In this document: positions 40,949-48,851 of the stretch, piece after piece
How positions within the stretch are numbered: position 1 is the first letter of the stretch
Layout of the letters: each line of letters begins with the position of its first letter
From: a virus
IMG/VR virus record: IMGVR_UViG_3300029922_000005
Coordinates: 117,040-181,039 of that record
Strand: one strand, 5' to 3'
DNA length: 64,000 bases
Made by a program: the position numbers and the translations under genes
The notes under the pieces: model-generated
Told to the model about the DNA's origin: nothing
Database searches by the model: none
The model's input: only the letters and a program-made list of their open reading frames with translations

Positions 40949-41917
40949 TTAATCTTTAATTCTTATAAATTTGCAATTTAAAAAATTTTCAATTTCTTTT
41001 TGCCTATCAAGATCTTTTTGTCTTAATTCACCTTTTATAAAATGATGTTTTTCGTCATACTCATATACTACATTATTTATAGCATCATATCCATCTATCC
41101 AATAACCAAGTTCTTCAATATGATATTCTCCCTCATTCATTGCATGTTGAATATGAATATTTTCATTCTTTGATATTTCATCAAAAATATCACAACCTTT
41201 TTTATTATATGATGGAAATACTTGATTTCCATCAAATTTATCATCACTTAATCTTTTTAATCTTTTTAATCTTTTACTTGTATTACTACATTTTTGACAA
41301 CCACACAATAATAAATGATGAGATGAAGTTTGTTTAAAATCGCCATGTATAGGACAACTAATTACTAGCTTCGTGCTTGAGTCAATATAATTAGAATCTG
41401 AATAATTTGGATAAGTATATTTATTGTTGTGTAATATTTTTGCTTCAGAAACGAATTTTTTATATCTTTTTTCTATTCTTTTTTCTTTATTACATTTTAT
41501 GCAGCCTCTTCCGTCAATTAAATCTTTCGGTAACATTTTAAATTCTCCGTGTTTTTCGCATTCTACAATAACACAAGTATGATTATTAACATATACACTC
41601 TTTGAAAAATCAAGATTATTTTTATATACTTCATTTAATTGTGCAATAAATGTTTCCTGACTTTTAGCGAAATACAATTTTGCAGCGCATTTATAACTAC
41701 ATGAAAATATAGATTTTCTCATATAAACATCATATCTAATTTGAGTTTTTCTATGACAAACATCGCATTCTACATCAATAATAACTTTTGAATTCGGTTT
41801 TAAATGACAAACGTTAACTTCAATATATTCATTTAATTTTACTTTATATCCTAATTTTTCAAAATGATCTTTGTTGCTTGTACTAATTCTAATATTAACA
41901 GTTTTACTTATTATCAT
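40949..41917 (-). CDS. Homing endonuclease-like protein, EDxHD/PD-(D/E)XK type
   Basis: 322 residues. The N-terminal domain (MIISKTVNIRIST, VIIDVECDVCHRK, FSCSYKC) is related to that of the nuclease at 18472. Two CxxHG...C.KC zinc modules follow (CEKHGEFKML..GCIKC; CPIHGDFKQTS..GCQKC). The C-terminal EELGYWIDGYDA, VVYEYDEKHH and KDLDRQKEI fit the EDxHD nuclease core. It starts one base after uvsW ends, convergent, a typical free-standing homing gene next to a conserved replication gene. Confidence 0.78.
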   Translation of the reverse strand: MIISKTVNIRISTSNKDHFEKLGYKVKLNEYIEVNVCHLKPNSKVIIDVECDVCHRKTQIRYDVYMRKSIFSCSYKCAAKLYFAKSQETFIAQLNEVYKNNLDFSKSVYVNNHTCVIVECEKHGEFKMLPKDLIDGRGCIKCNKEKRIEKRYKKFVSEAKILHNNKYTYPNYSDSNYIDSSTKLVISCPIHGDFKQTSSHHLLLCGCQKCSNTSKRLKRLKRLSDDKFDGNQVFPSYNKKGCDIFDEISKNENIHIQHAMNEGEYHIEELGYWIDGYDAINNVVYEYDEKHHFIKGELRQKDLDRQKEIENFLNCKFIRIKD

Positions 41918-41992
41918 TTATTATTTTATTTTATTATCATATATTTATATAAAAATAATTAAGTTTTGTTTATTTTAATTATAATCACTAAT

Positions 41993-42013
41993 ATTTAATA
42001 TATAAATAAAAAA
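41993..42013 (+). promoter_or_regulatory. Candidate phage promoter
   Basis: TTTAATATATAAATAAAAAA, ending 6 bases before the ATG at 42019. Confidence 0.35.
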
Positions 42014-42018
42014 TTAAA

Positions 42019-42330
42019 ATGGAAATAAATAAATTTAATGAATTTATTAATAATGATTTATTAGTTATAGAAAAATTAATTGATGATTTAGAAAATCAAA
42101 AAGGTAATTGTTCAGTATTAGAAAAAATATATTCTCATCCATCATATATTAAAATTATAGAATATGGTGAAAAATCAATACCTTCATTATTAAATAGAAT
42201 AGATGAGAGTATGTTTTGGTTTGAAGCATTACGTAGAATAACTGGGGACGAGCCTGACAAAGAATCAATTAAATCAATTGATATTATGAATTCTTGGAAA
42301 AAATGGGGTATAGAAAATGGATATAAATAA
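42019..42330 (+). CDS. HEAT-like small protein of a conserved unknown family (103 aa)
   Basis: 103 residues. HPSYIKIIEYGEKSIPSLL, MFWFEALRRITGDEP and SWKKWGIENGY follow the pattern of a common bacterial and phage family of unknown function (I..GE.AIP.LL, WF.AL..ITG, W..WG). The first residues (MEINKFNEFINND) are weakly like the targeting starts. It overlaps the next gene by 14 bases; the two are found together in many genomes as I recall. Confidence 0.75.
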   Translation: MEINKFNEFINNDLLVIEKLIDDLENQKGNCSVLEKIYSHPSYIKIIEYGEKSIPSLLNRIDESMFWFEALRRITGDEPDKESIKSIDIMNSWKKWGIENGYK

Positions 42331-42763
42331 TATTGAAATTTGGCATCCTAAATTGATAGGTAAAAATTATAAAATTATAAATATAAATTATAATTTAATT
42401 GTTTTTAATTGTTTTGCATATAGTTTAGATATATTTGATGAATGGTGTGGCGCATCAGAAAAATCTTGGCCTTATAATATATTACCGCGTAGTTCAAAAT
42501 TAAATAATTATATTAAATATTATAATTTATATGGATATAATATATGTGATAATGATGAGTATGAATTTGAATATGAAAAAGTAGCACTTTATGTTGATAA
42601 TTCTAATAATGTAAATCATGCATCTAAACAGTATGAAAATATATGGAGAAGTAAATTAGGAAAATATGTTATAATTGAGCATGAATTAGAATGGTTAACT
42701 GGATTTGATGCTGAAAATTATGGTAATATTGGTGTGATTTTAAAAAGAAAGAGAAAGGCATAA
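42317..42763 (+). CDS. DUF7689-like conserved protein (148 aa)
   Basis: 148 residues. NCFAYSLDIFDEWC near 34, GYNICDNDEYEFEYEKVALY near 74, NHASKQYENIWRSKLG near 98 and IEHELEWLTG near 120 give the spacing of the DUF7689 family, whose Cys and His are suggestive of a papain-like amidase; function not established. Coupled with the HEAT-like gene upstream. Confidence 0.7.
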   Translation: MDINNIEIWHPKLIGKNYKIININYNLIVFNCFAYSLDIFDEWCGASEKSWPYNILPRSSKLNNYIKYYNLYGYNICDNDEYEFEYEKVALYVDNSNNVNHASKQYENIWRSKLGKYVIIEHELEWLTGFDAENYGNIGVILKRKRKA

Positions 42764-42776
42764 AAACTTTTTATAT

Positions 42777-42800
42777 TTTTTTATATATAATAAAAAAGAA
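42777..42800 (+). promoter_or_regulatory. Candidate late promoter
   Basis: TTTTTATATATAATAAAAAA, just before the M15 peptidase gene at 42804. Confidence 0.5.
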
Positions 42801-42803
42801 AAT

Positions 42804-43220
42804 ATGAAACTTGGAAAATATTTTAGTTTATCGGAATTAACTGTAACTTCAACAGGATTAAATAATTTACCAATGAAGCCAGAGCAAGATAATTTAGTAT
42901 TATTAGTTAAGAATATACTTGATCCATTAAGGGAATTATATGGTAATCAAATTCATATAAATAGTGGATATCGTTCTCCGATAGTTAATAGAGAAATTAA
43001 AGGGTTCATCAATAGTCAGCATGTATTTGGTCAAGCAGCAGATATTACAGGTGGTAGTCCAGAAGAAAATGAAAAACTTTTTAATTTAATAGTTAGCAAT
43101 TTCAAATTTGATCAGATTATAAATGAAAAAAATTTCGAATGGGTACATGTTAGTTACTCAAATGTTAAAAATAGAAATGAAAAATTAAAATTTACTGGTA
43201 AAGGTTATATAAAAATATAA
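42804..43220 (+). CDS. M15 peptidase (endolysin-type, zinc carboxypeptidase/endopeptidase)
   Basis: 138 residues, the usual single-domain length. INSGYRSPIVN (52-62) is followed by QHVFGQAADI (His73, Asp80) and WVHVSY (His115), the three zinc ligands of the M15A fold. Family role: cleaving peptide cross-links of peptidoglycan; in phages this is usually the endolysin. It has its own promoter-like motif and terminator. No signal peptide, so export would need a holin. Confidence 0.88.
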   Translation: MKLGKYFSLSELTVTSTGLNNLPMKPEQDNLVLLVKNILDPLRELYGNQIHINSGYRSPIVNREIKGFINSQHVFGQAADITGGSPEENEKLFNLIVSNFKFDQIINEKNFEWVHVSYSNVKNRNEKLKFTGKGYIKI

Positions 43221-43249
43221 AAAAAGACTGTCATAATGACAGTCTTTTT
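43221..43249. terminator. Bidirectional terminator
   Basis: AAAAAGACTGTCAT / ATGACAGTCTTTTT hairpin with a minimal loop, between converging genes. Confidence 0.85.
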
Positions 43250-43251
43250 AA

Positions 43252-43962
43252 TTATATATTGAAATTATTTGACTTTAATATGTAGTCATATTCTATTCTT
43301 ATATTATCATCTAATATTTCATCAGGAATATTATTAATTAGAAATGAATTATTCTTTAAATATTGTTTTTGAAAATTATATGTCATAAAAATATTTATAA
43401 TATTTTTTGCTGAAATTTTATTTGAAACATCTATATCTTTTGATGGAGTCCACTTTTTAGTATTTAAATCTAATTTATATCCATTATAATAAAATATCAT
43501 TTTATCTAAAAATAATATATTACTTAATGATGGTAATTTATTTTTAAAATTATCATTTATAAATTTAATTGTATATTTTGCATAATCTGTATCCCAATTT
43601 AACCAAAAATTAGTAGATAAAGAATATATAGAATTTATTATTAATAAATCTTCATATGATAAATTAGATTTAATTATTTGTTTTTTATTTGTCATTATTT
43701 GATTAGATTTTGTGATATCACTTGTGATACTATTAACATAATCAATTATATTACCTAAAAGTTTCATTGGATTATTAATTATTGTGTTACTTTCAAGATA
43801 ATCTATAATCTCACTATATGCTTCATGCCAATAAAATGAATATAATTCATTATTATGAAGTATATTTAATGTTCCACGTCTAGGGGAGAAATCAAACCCA
43901 AAGGATTTGTTTTTACCTATATCAGATATATTGAATTCATTTAATTTTTTGATGTATTTCAT
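43252..43962 (-). CDS. Tagged protein of unknown function (236 aa)
   Basis: 236 residues with MKYIKKLNEFNI at the start and LKSNNFNI at the end. The end is followed by TAA and a terminator with no overlapping gene. LHNNELYSFYWHEAYSEII near 35 and FWLNWDTDYAKYTIKFI near 132 are notable aromatic patches. Not recognised; probably packaged (inference). Confidence 0.7.
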   Translation of the reverse strand: MKYIKKLNEFNISDIGKNKSFGFDFSPRRGTLNILHNNELYSFYWHEAYSEIIDYLESNTIINNPMKLLGNIIDYVNSITSDITKSNQIMTNKKQIIKSNLSYEDLLIINSIYSLSTNFWLNWDTDYAKYTIKFINDNFKNKLPSLSNILFLDKMIFYYNGYKLDLNTKKWTPSKDIDVSNKISAKNIINIFMTYNFQKQYLKNNSFLINNIPDEILDDNIRIEYDYILKSNNFNI

Positions 43963-43965
43963 AAT

Positions 43966-44787
43966 TTACATATTAAAATTTGCTGCATCTTTTTCTAAAT
44001 TAAAAACATTAGATATTTTACAATAATATATAACTGTAAATTTAATACCTACTATTTCTTTATGATCTTTAACTTTTGCTGTCATATATATAGTATCACC
44101 TTTTTCTACTATTCTACCAATATTATAAGTCATATATCTATTACCTTCTTCATCTATTAATTTACAAGTATATTGAGTGCCAAATTCAGTGTTTTGGATT
44201 TTAAAATTATAAACATCAGCTTTTATTGTAATTTTACTTCCAATCTCACCAACATATTTACTTATACTTTCTTCTTGATTTTTTTTGGTTAATGTTTCAA
44301 AGAATAGATTTTTATATTTTTCAATTTCATTCGCCATATCTTCATTTCCTTGAAATCCTTTAGATAACCAAACAACATATTGAGGATCATCTACGAATAC
44401 TTCACCTATTGTTTCTCCACGATGTTTTCCAAATTTTAATATTTTATTTTTTTCTGCTTGAAATAATCCAGCATATGTACCAAATCTATCTATAATAACT
44501 GGAATTTGACCAGAAGCTTTAGCAGCTTTTTTAACTGCTGTCGTAAAGTCAGTACTTAAATTACAAATATAATAGCATGATGCACTTCTTGGATTCCATC
44601 TCCAAAAAGTATAATAAACGGAGTATTTTCCAGATACATCTATATAAAAGCAGCCTACATCTCTAATTGTCAATTTTTTATCTTTTCCTTCTTCTAATAT
44701 TTTTTCAGCTTCTAAAACATCTTCATCACTTGGTTGTATGAGTTGATTCATTTTAGCTTCTTTGATATATTGCAAGTATGTTTTCAT
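43966..44787 (-). CDS. Tagged protein with exodeoxyribonuclease-X-like C-terminal domain (273 aa)
   Basis: 273 residues. The start MKTYLQYIKEAK is the closest match in the window to T4 internal-protein targeting (MKTYQEFIAEA, cut by the gp21 protease after Glu). LKFGKHRGETIGEVFVDDP then YVVWLSKGF (about 118-146) is the ExoX C-terminal-like module found beside nucleases. A beta domain (KITIKADVYNFKIQNTEFG) and an AANFNM end follow. A DNA-binding role near the packaged genome is plausible. Confidence 0.75.
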   Translation of the reverse strand: MKTYLQYIKEAKMNQLIQPSDEDVLEAEKILEEGKDKKLTIRDVGCFYIDVSGKYSVYYTFWRWNPRSASCYYICNLSTDFTTAVKKAAKASGQIPVIIDRFGTYAGLFQAEKNKILKFGKHRGETIGEVFVDDPQYVVWLSKGFQGNEDMANEIEKYKNLFFETLTKKNQEESISKYVGEIGSKITIKADVYNFKIQNTEFGTQYTCKLIDEEGNRYMTYNIGRIVEKGDTIYMTAKVKDHKEIVGIKFTVIYYCKISNVFNLEKDAANFNM

Positions 44788-44802
44788 ATTATGAATGATT
44801 TA

Positions 44803-44830
44803 TTTTTTAATTATATATTAAAAAAAATAA
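44803..44830 (-). promoter_or_regulatory. Candidate late promoter (minus strand)
   Basis: Minus strand TTTTTTTTAATATATAATTA, about 16-43 bases upstream of the 44787 start. Confidence 0.45.
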
Positions 44831-44884
44831 ACAAAAAATAATAATTATCATATAACTTAATAATAAAAAAAATATAAATATAAT

Positions 44885-45370
44885 ATGATAATAACATTAA
44901 CGATTGATGATATTTTTAGACGTTGCTTATGGAGTGACTACAAAAGATTTGTACTTAAAGATAAAAATGAGCAAGAGATTCAAGAAATTGTAAAAGAAAA
45001 TAAGCCAATCGTCATTTCAGAAAATGATGCATATGCAATAGGATTACTAAAAACAATAGAGACAGATAATTTAGTACATAGGTTTATTGTTCATATGAAA
45101 GAGATGATAAGTATAAAATCAAATATTTTTGATAAAAATGTTTATTTATCTGTTAGAATAGTAGAAAATGAATTAGAAAGTTATAAGAAAAGATTTCCTG
45201 ATTATTGGGATTCAGATCCAGTGTTTACTGATGCTATAGTAGATTTGAATAATTTCATTAATAATGCGTTACAGCAAATTAAAAAATTTGAAGTTTACGA
45301 ATTTAAAATTAAAGATAAAAAAATTAGATATTATTTATCTAAAGATATTAAAAAAATGATTGAAAATTAA
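44885..45370 (+). CDS. Conserved phage protein of unknown function (161 aa)
   Basis: 161 residues. It starts MIITLTIDDIFRRCLWSDYK and contains VISENDAYAIGLLKTIETDN, a sequence I recognise from large phages without a function. The C-terminal part is helical then KFEVYEFKIKDKKIRYYL. It stands alone on the plus strand between minus-strand tagged genes. Confidence 0.7.
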   Translation: MIITLTIDDIFRRCLWSDYKRFVLKDKNEQEIQEIVKENKPIVISENDAYAIGLLKTIETDNLVHRFIVHMKEMISIKSNIFDKNVYLSVRIVENELESYKKRFPDYWDSDPVFTDAIVDLNNFINNALQQIKKFEVYEFKIKDKKIRYYLSKDIKKMIEN

Positions 45371-45401
45371 AAATAATTTTGTATCTTTGTAATATAATAT
45401 T

Positions 45402-45430
45402 AAAAAGAACCTTATATTGAGGTTCTTTTT
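45402..45430. terminator. Bidirectional terminator
   Basis: AAAAAGAACCT / AGGTTCTTTTT, an 11-base stem with a 7-base loop, between converging genes. Confidence 0.85.
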
Positions 45431-45703
45431 TTATAAATTAAATTTAATTGCATTTATATTAGATTCAAATTCATCTATTTCATCTGTAGTTAAATATCTA
45501 ATTATTTTATAAAAAAGAACAGTATCAGTTTTATTATCATCATATAATATTTTATATGATGTTGTAGAGTCAAAGTTATTTTTTATTATTTTTGATTTTT
45601 TATCAACTCTATGATGTGGATCAAAATAAATATTAACTAAAATATATTCACCTTCTTTATAATTTTTATTTTCAATCATTTCAAATTTCTTAATATATTT
45701 CAT
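45431..45703 (-). CDS. Tagged small protein (90 aa)
   Basis: 90 residues: MKYIKKFEMIEN start and NAIKFNL end. The YKEGEYILVNIYFD and YKILYDDNKTDTVLFYKI strands suggest the same small barrel as 28409-28672. Overlap of 4 bases with the gene upstream. Confidence 0.75.
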   Translation of the reverse strand: MKYIKKFEMIENKNYKEGEYILVNIYFDPHHRVDKKSKIIKNNFDSTTSYKILYDDNKTDTVLFYKIIRYLTTDEIDEFESNINAIKFNL

Positions 45704-46083
45704 AAATTAAATTTGTTTATATCTGTTTCAAGTTTATTAAGTTTATTATAAATATTTTTTATAACAGTTAAATTAGATTTATTATCATTTTTATATATAT
45801 CTAATGAAAATCTAATATTATTTGATGATTCACTATAATTAAAACTTACTTCATATTTATCACCGTTATATTCAAATTTATAATCTGGATAATTTCTGGT
45901 AAAATGAATTTCATTATTCGTCCTTTGTTTAGAATTTGATGCGCTATGCCAAAAATAACATTTCTTATATTTTTCAGCGCAATCTATTGTATATTTAAGT
46001 TTTTTTGTCAATTCTGGATCATATAAAAAATCATCTTCTATCTTCTTTTTAGATTCATTTATAAATTCAATAAAATTTTTCAT
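45700..46083 (-). CDS. Tagged small protein (127 aa)
   Basis: 127 residues: MKNFIEFINESKKK, a strong targeting-type start, and TDINKFNL. The core YKCYFWHSASNSKQRTNNEI and YKFEYNGDKYEVSFNYSES is unknown. It lies directly downstream of the disrupted acetyltransferase (4-base overlap). Confidence 0.75.
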   Translation of the reverse strand: MKNFIEFINESKKKIEDDFLYDPELTKKLKYTIDCAEKYKKCYFWHSASNSKQRTNNEIHFTRNYPDYKFEYNGDKYEVSFNYSESSNNIRFSLDIYKNDNKSNLTVIKNIYNKLNKLETDINKFNL

Positions 46084-46451
46084 ATTTTTAATTTTTTTAT
46101 AAGTATAAAAGATTGATTTTTATTATCATCATAATCTTGATATATTTCAAATCCGCATTTTAAATATAAATTTACTGCTTTATAATTATTTTTATAAACA
46201 AGTAAAGTAATAATATTAATTTTAAGTTCATTTTTAACATAATTAAATATCTGTTCTAATAGATATTTAGCATACCCTTTTCCTTGAAAATTTTTAACCG
46301 TTTTTAAATCATGAATAGTTACATATTTTTCATTAAACCATTTATCTGGATGTTCTATTCTAAAACTAGATTCAGATACTAAAATATCATCTAAAAACAA
46401 CTTAAATTTATAATTCTTTTTATCAATTACAATTTTTTTTTCTGCTGTTAT
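46080..46451 (-). pseudogene. GNAT acetyltransferase, 3' part, cut by an IS607-type element
   Basis: About 124 codons after the element edge: FKLFLDDILVSESSFRI, then VTIHDLKTVKNFQGKGYAKYLLEQIF (motif A, Q/RxxGxG/A as NFQGKGYA) and LLVYKNNYKAVNLYLKCGFEIY (motif B), the GNAT acetyl-CoA fold. Its own start is gone; an ATG inside the element (46529) could still drive a chimeric product. The missing 5' end is at 48814-48846 (MKKYIEFITEN), which makes this a head-targeted acetyltransferase before the insertion. Confidence 0.75.
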
Positions 46452-46473
46452 ATACAAAAACAATAAAGTACAA

Positions 46474-48075
46474 TTAAAAAGTATACACTTTCCAATGGTT
46501 TCTTTTAGTATTTTTGCTAGAACAGTCAACTGGCTTTATATCGGTTAGCTGCCAACGGTATATAATTCCCGCCTTTTTGAATAGTTTATAAAGGCTTACC
46601 CAGTTTTCACAATCTTTAACAACTGAAACATCAGGAAAAGAATTAATAAATCTTTCAACCACTGTGTTCAGCATTGTACTTGTAAATTTTGGATAAAAAC
46701 CATTCTTATCATATTTATAAGCTCCTCTTCTTCCGATTTCAGTTGCTGCTGCAACAGGGTCGAATACTGAGTAATTTATATTTCCGATAAAACTTGAATA
46801 ACAAGGATTAACTTTTATTAATATTAATCCATTATTATCACAATGTTTATTTATTAAATTTGTTTGGAAGCCTAAGTTCCAACAATTATTTATTTTACGA
46901 CGAACTTCTTTTGACATTTCATCCTGACTATTTGATTTAAAGTTTAAGTCTTCCATCACAAAATAACCACACTTGTAGTGAGTTATTATATCAAATATCT
47001 TAACGTAAATGTTACCGATTTCATGTTTTCTTTTTCTGGTTAGATAAAGACTTTCGTCTACGGTAACATCTTTACCTGATTTTTTCATCAACTCACTTAA
47101 GTCATAACATTTACTATCAATTACTTTAACTTCATCATTTGATGTTTTATCTAAGATTACTAAACCAATATAATCAGGATTTAAATCAACTGCAGCAAAT
47201 CTATTTTGATTTTTGCCTACAAGTTTTCGTGATGTTTGTTCTTGTTTATGTTTAATGTAAATGTTTTTGTCGTACTTACCATTATTCTTTTCTTTGATTT
47301 CCTTGATGTAAGTTTTATAATCAAAAGGTTCACCATTAATCATTTCATTATCAACTGTAATACAAAGATATTCATGATCTAACTTGACTGAAATAGGTAA
47401 TATATTTAAGTCTTTAATTAATTGAAGATCCTTCAATTGTTTCTTATAATTACCTTTAACTACATAATTGATATAAATTTTATTCTCGCTGTTCATTTTA
47501 TAAATGATTTGATTATTAGTAAAATCAAATTCAAAAAATCTATTAGAATTAGGATCACATTTAGATCCGTAAAGACTCAAAGGAAGGATTCTATTCGAAT
47601 GATATTCATCTGTTTTAGTAATTATAGTGTTTTTATTTTCCTTTTTATCATTATTTAAGTAGGATATTTCTTTTAGTAGTTTTCTTGTACCGAAAGTAAT
47701 ATCCTTTGATAAATTTCTATTTTTATAACTTAAGTTTTTCTGATATTTAAATAGATTCCTTGTTTCTTTTTTGGTTAATTTTATTTTTGATTGTAATTCT
47801 TTTATATCATCTTGTAAATCAAGTATTTCCTGTGATAATTTATCTTTATTTGTTTGAATTTGCTTAAATTTTGTCTTAACATCAATTATTAAACAGTTAG
47901 ACTCGTAAACACTCAAACCATATATTTTAGTTAATTTAGTAATATATTCTTTATCATTAATTTTATCATAATGTTTATAAAGTTTACGAAAGAAATATGA
48001 AAACTGTTTCTGACGATTTAATATTTTAAGTTTACCCTCTTCACTAACGTTAAATCCAACTTTTATTGATATCAT
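46474..48075 (-). CDS. tnpB: TnpB-like RNA-guided nuclease (533 aa)
   Basis: 533 residues. RuvC-like positions: Asp297 (RFAAVDLNPDYIGL), Glu375 (YFVMEDLNFKS) and Asp439 (VFDPVAAATEIGRRG). As in the first TnpB, YSSFIGN replaces the usual zinc-finger cysteines. The two TnpBs share layout but differ clearly in sequence, so they arrived separately. Family role: RNA-guided cleavage of donor or empty sites. Its last codons overlap the reading frame of the interrupted gene. Confidence 0.85.
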   Translation of the reverse strand: MISIKVGFNVSEEGKLKILNRQKQFSYFFRKLYKHYDKINDKEYITKLTKIYGLSVYESNCLIIDVKTKFKQIQTNKDKLSQEILDLQDDIKELQSKIKLTKKETRNLFKYQKNLSYKNRNLSKDITFGTRKLLKEISYLNNDKKENKNTIITKTDEYHSNRILPLSLYGSKCDPNSNRFFEFDFTNNQIIYKMNSENKIYINYVVKGNYKKQLKDLQLIKDLNILPISVKLDHEYLCITVDNEMINGEPFDYKTYIKEIKEKNNGKYDKNIYIKHKQEQTSRKLVGKNQNRFAAVDLNPDYIGLVILDKTSNDEVKVIDSKCYDLSELMKKSGKDVTVDESLYLTRKRKHEIGNIYVKIFDIITHYKCGYFVMEDLNFKSNSQDEMSKEVRRKINNCWNLGFQTNLINKHCDNNGLILIKVNPCYSSFIGNINYSVFDPVAAATEIGRRGAYKYDKNGFYPKFTSTMLNTVVERFINSFPDVSVVKDCENWVSLYKLFKKAGIIYRWQLTDIKPVDCSSKNTKRNHWKVYTF

Positions 48076-48077
48076 AT

Positions 48078-48142
48078 ATTATCTTGTAGTTCTTTTTTAA
48101 TTTTATATCATTTATTATCTTGTAGTTCTTTTTTAATTTTAT
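48078..48142. repeat. 29-base direct repeat between tnpA and tnpB
   Basis: ATTATCTTGTAGTTCTTTTT and its continuation occur at 48078-48106 and again at 48114-48142 (36-base spacing). It covers the end of tnpA and the tnpB leader, and probably moved the tnpB start away from the tnpA stop. Confidence 0.85.
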
Positions 48143-48710
48143 TTAATTTTCTTCTATTTGAATATGATTTCATAGAGAAATAATGAATAATAGAAATCAA
48201 ATCATCTGTTAATTCTTGTTCATAACTTTTGTTTTGTATGTTATCACTTATGACTATAATTTTAGTACCAAAATATTTAAATACTTCAGTAATAAGGTCG
48301 AATCCAAATCTACATAATCTATCTTTATTTTCAACTATAACGCATTCAATTTTACCTTCAATAACAAGTTTAATTAATTTATTTAAACCATCTCTTTCAA
48401 ATGACATACCTGACTTAATATCTTCAAATTGCTGTTCAATTACTATATCATTTAATATAGAGAATTCATAAATTCTATTAGATTGTTCTTTTAAATCATT
48501 TTTTCTTGGTTGGTTTGAAACTCTGGCATAACTAACATTAATTCTTTTATGTTTTATTTTTTTAACTCCAATTAATTTATATACATCTTCGTCATTATAA
48601 ATATATGAATAATTATTTATTTTATTAATTTTTATTAATCCTTTTTTAATATATTTACTTAATGTAACTTGGGTTATACCCAATATTTCTTTTACTTCTT
48701 TTGCTTTCAT
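48108..48710 (-). CDS. tnpA: IS607-type serine transposase
   Basis: 200 residues, the usual IS607 TnpA length. The N-terminal MerR-like helix-turn-helix is KEILGITQVTLSKYIKKGLI (about 7-26). The serine-recombinase domain starts INVSYARVSNQ (Ser65 nucleophile), with ENKDRLCRFGFDLI near 127 and an ELTDDLISIIHYFSMKSY helix. Established mechanism: site-specific recombination without a fixed target. Its promoter region overlaps a TATATATTA-rich stretch at 48715. Confidence 0.9.
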   Translation of the reverse strand: MKAKEVKEILGITQVTLSKYIKKGLIKINKINNYSYIYNDEDVYKLIGVKKIKHKRINVSYARVSNQPRKNDLKEQSNRIYEFSILNDIVIEQQFEDIKSGMSFERDGLNKLIKLVIEGKIECVIVENKDRLCRFGFDLITEVFKYFGTKIIVISDNIQNKSYEQELTDDLISIIHYFSMKSYSNRRKLNKIKKELQDNK

Positions 48711-48798
48711 AATTATATATATTAAATAAAAAATACCGTTTTTTGCTAAAATAATATAATTTATATAACGTTATATAATTATAATTAATAGTCTTTTA

Positions 48799-48846
48799 TT
48801 ATTTTTGTATTACATTTTCAGTTATAAATTCAATATATTTTTTCAT
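48799..48846 (-). pseudogene. 5' remnant of the interrupted acetyltransferase (targeting peptide only)
   Basis: MKKYIEFITEN (48846-48814), then element sequence and a TAA at 48799. The peptide is a good capsid-targeting-like start and is in the right orientation to be the lost start of the acetyltransferase at 46080. Confidence 0.65.
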
Positions 48847-48851
48847 ATTTT

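Larger units (their letters stand above)
46451..48810 (-). mobile_element. IS607-type element (serine transposase + TnpB)
   Basis: It contains a MerR/serine-recombinase tnpA followed by tnpB in the same direction, the IS607 layout. Imperfect inverted ends are visible: TATACAAAAACAATAAAGTA at 46451 and, reversed, ATACAAAAATAATAAAAGAC ending at 48810. It splits an acetyltransferase gene. The exact ends are not fixed because the family leaves no clear target duplication. Confidence 0.8.

Noticed and set aside
45382-45389. TATCTTTG as a plus-strand promoter
   Set aside because: Only 13 bases separate it from a terminator, and there is no -33 element or gene to drive.
46080-46529. Intact GNAT gene starting at 46529
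   Set aside because: The first ~26 codons lie in IS607-element DNA and overlap tnpB; the likely original start is at 48846.
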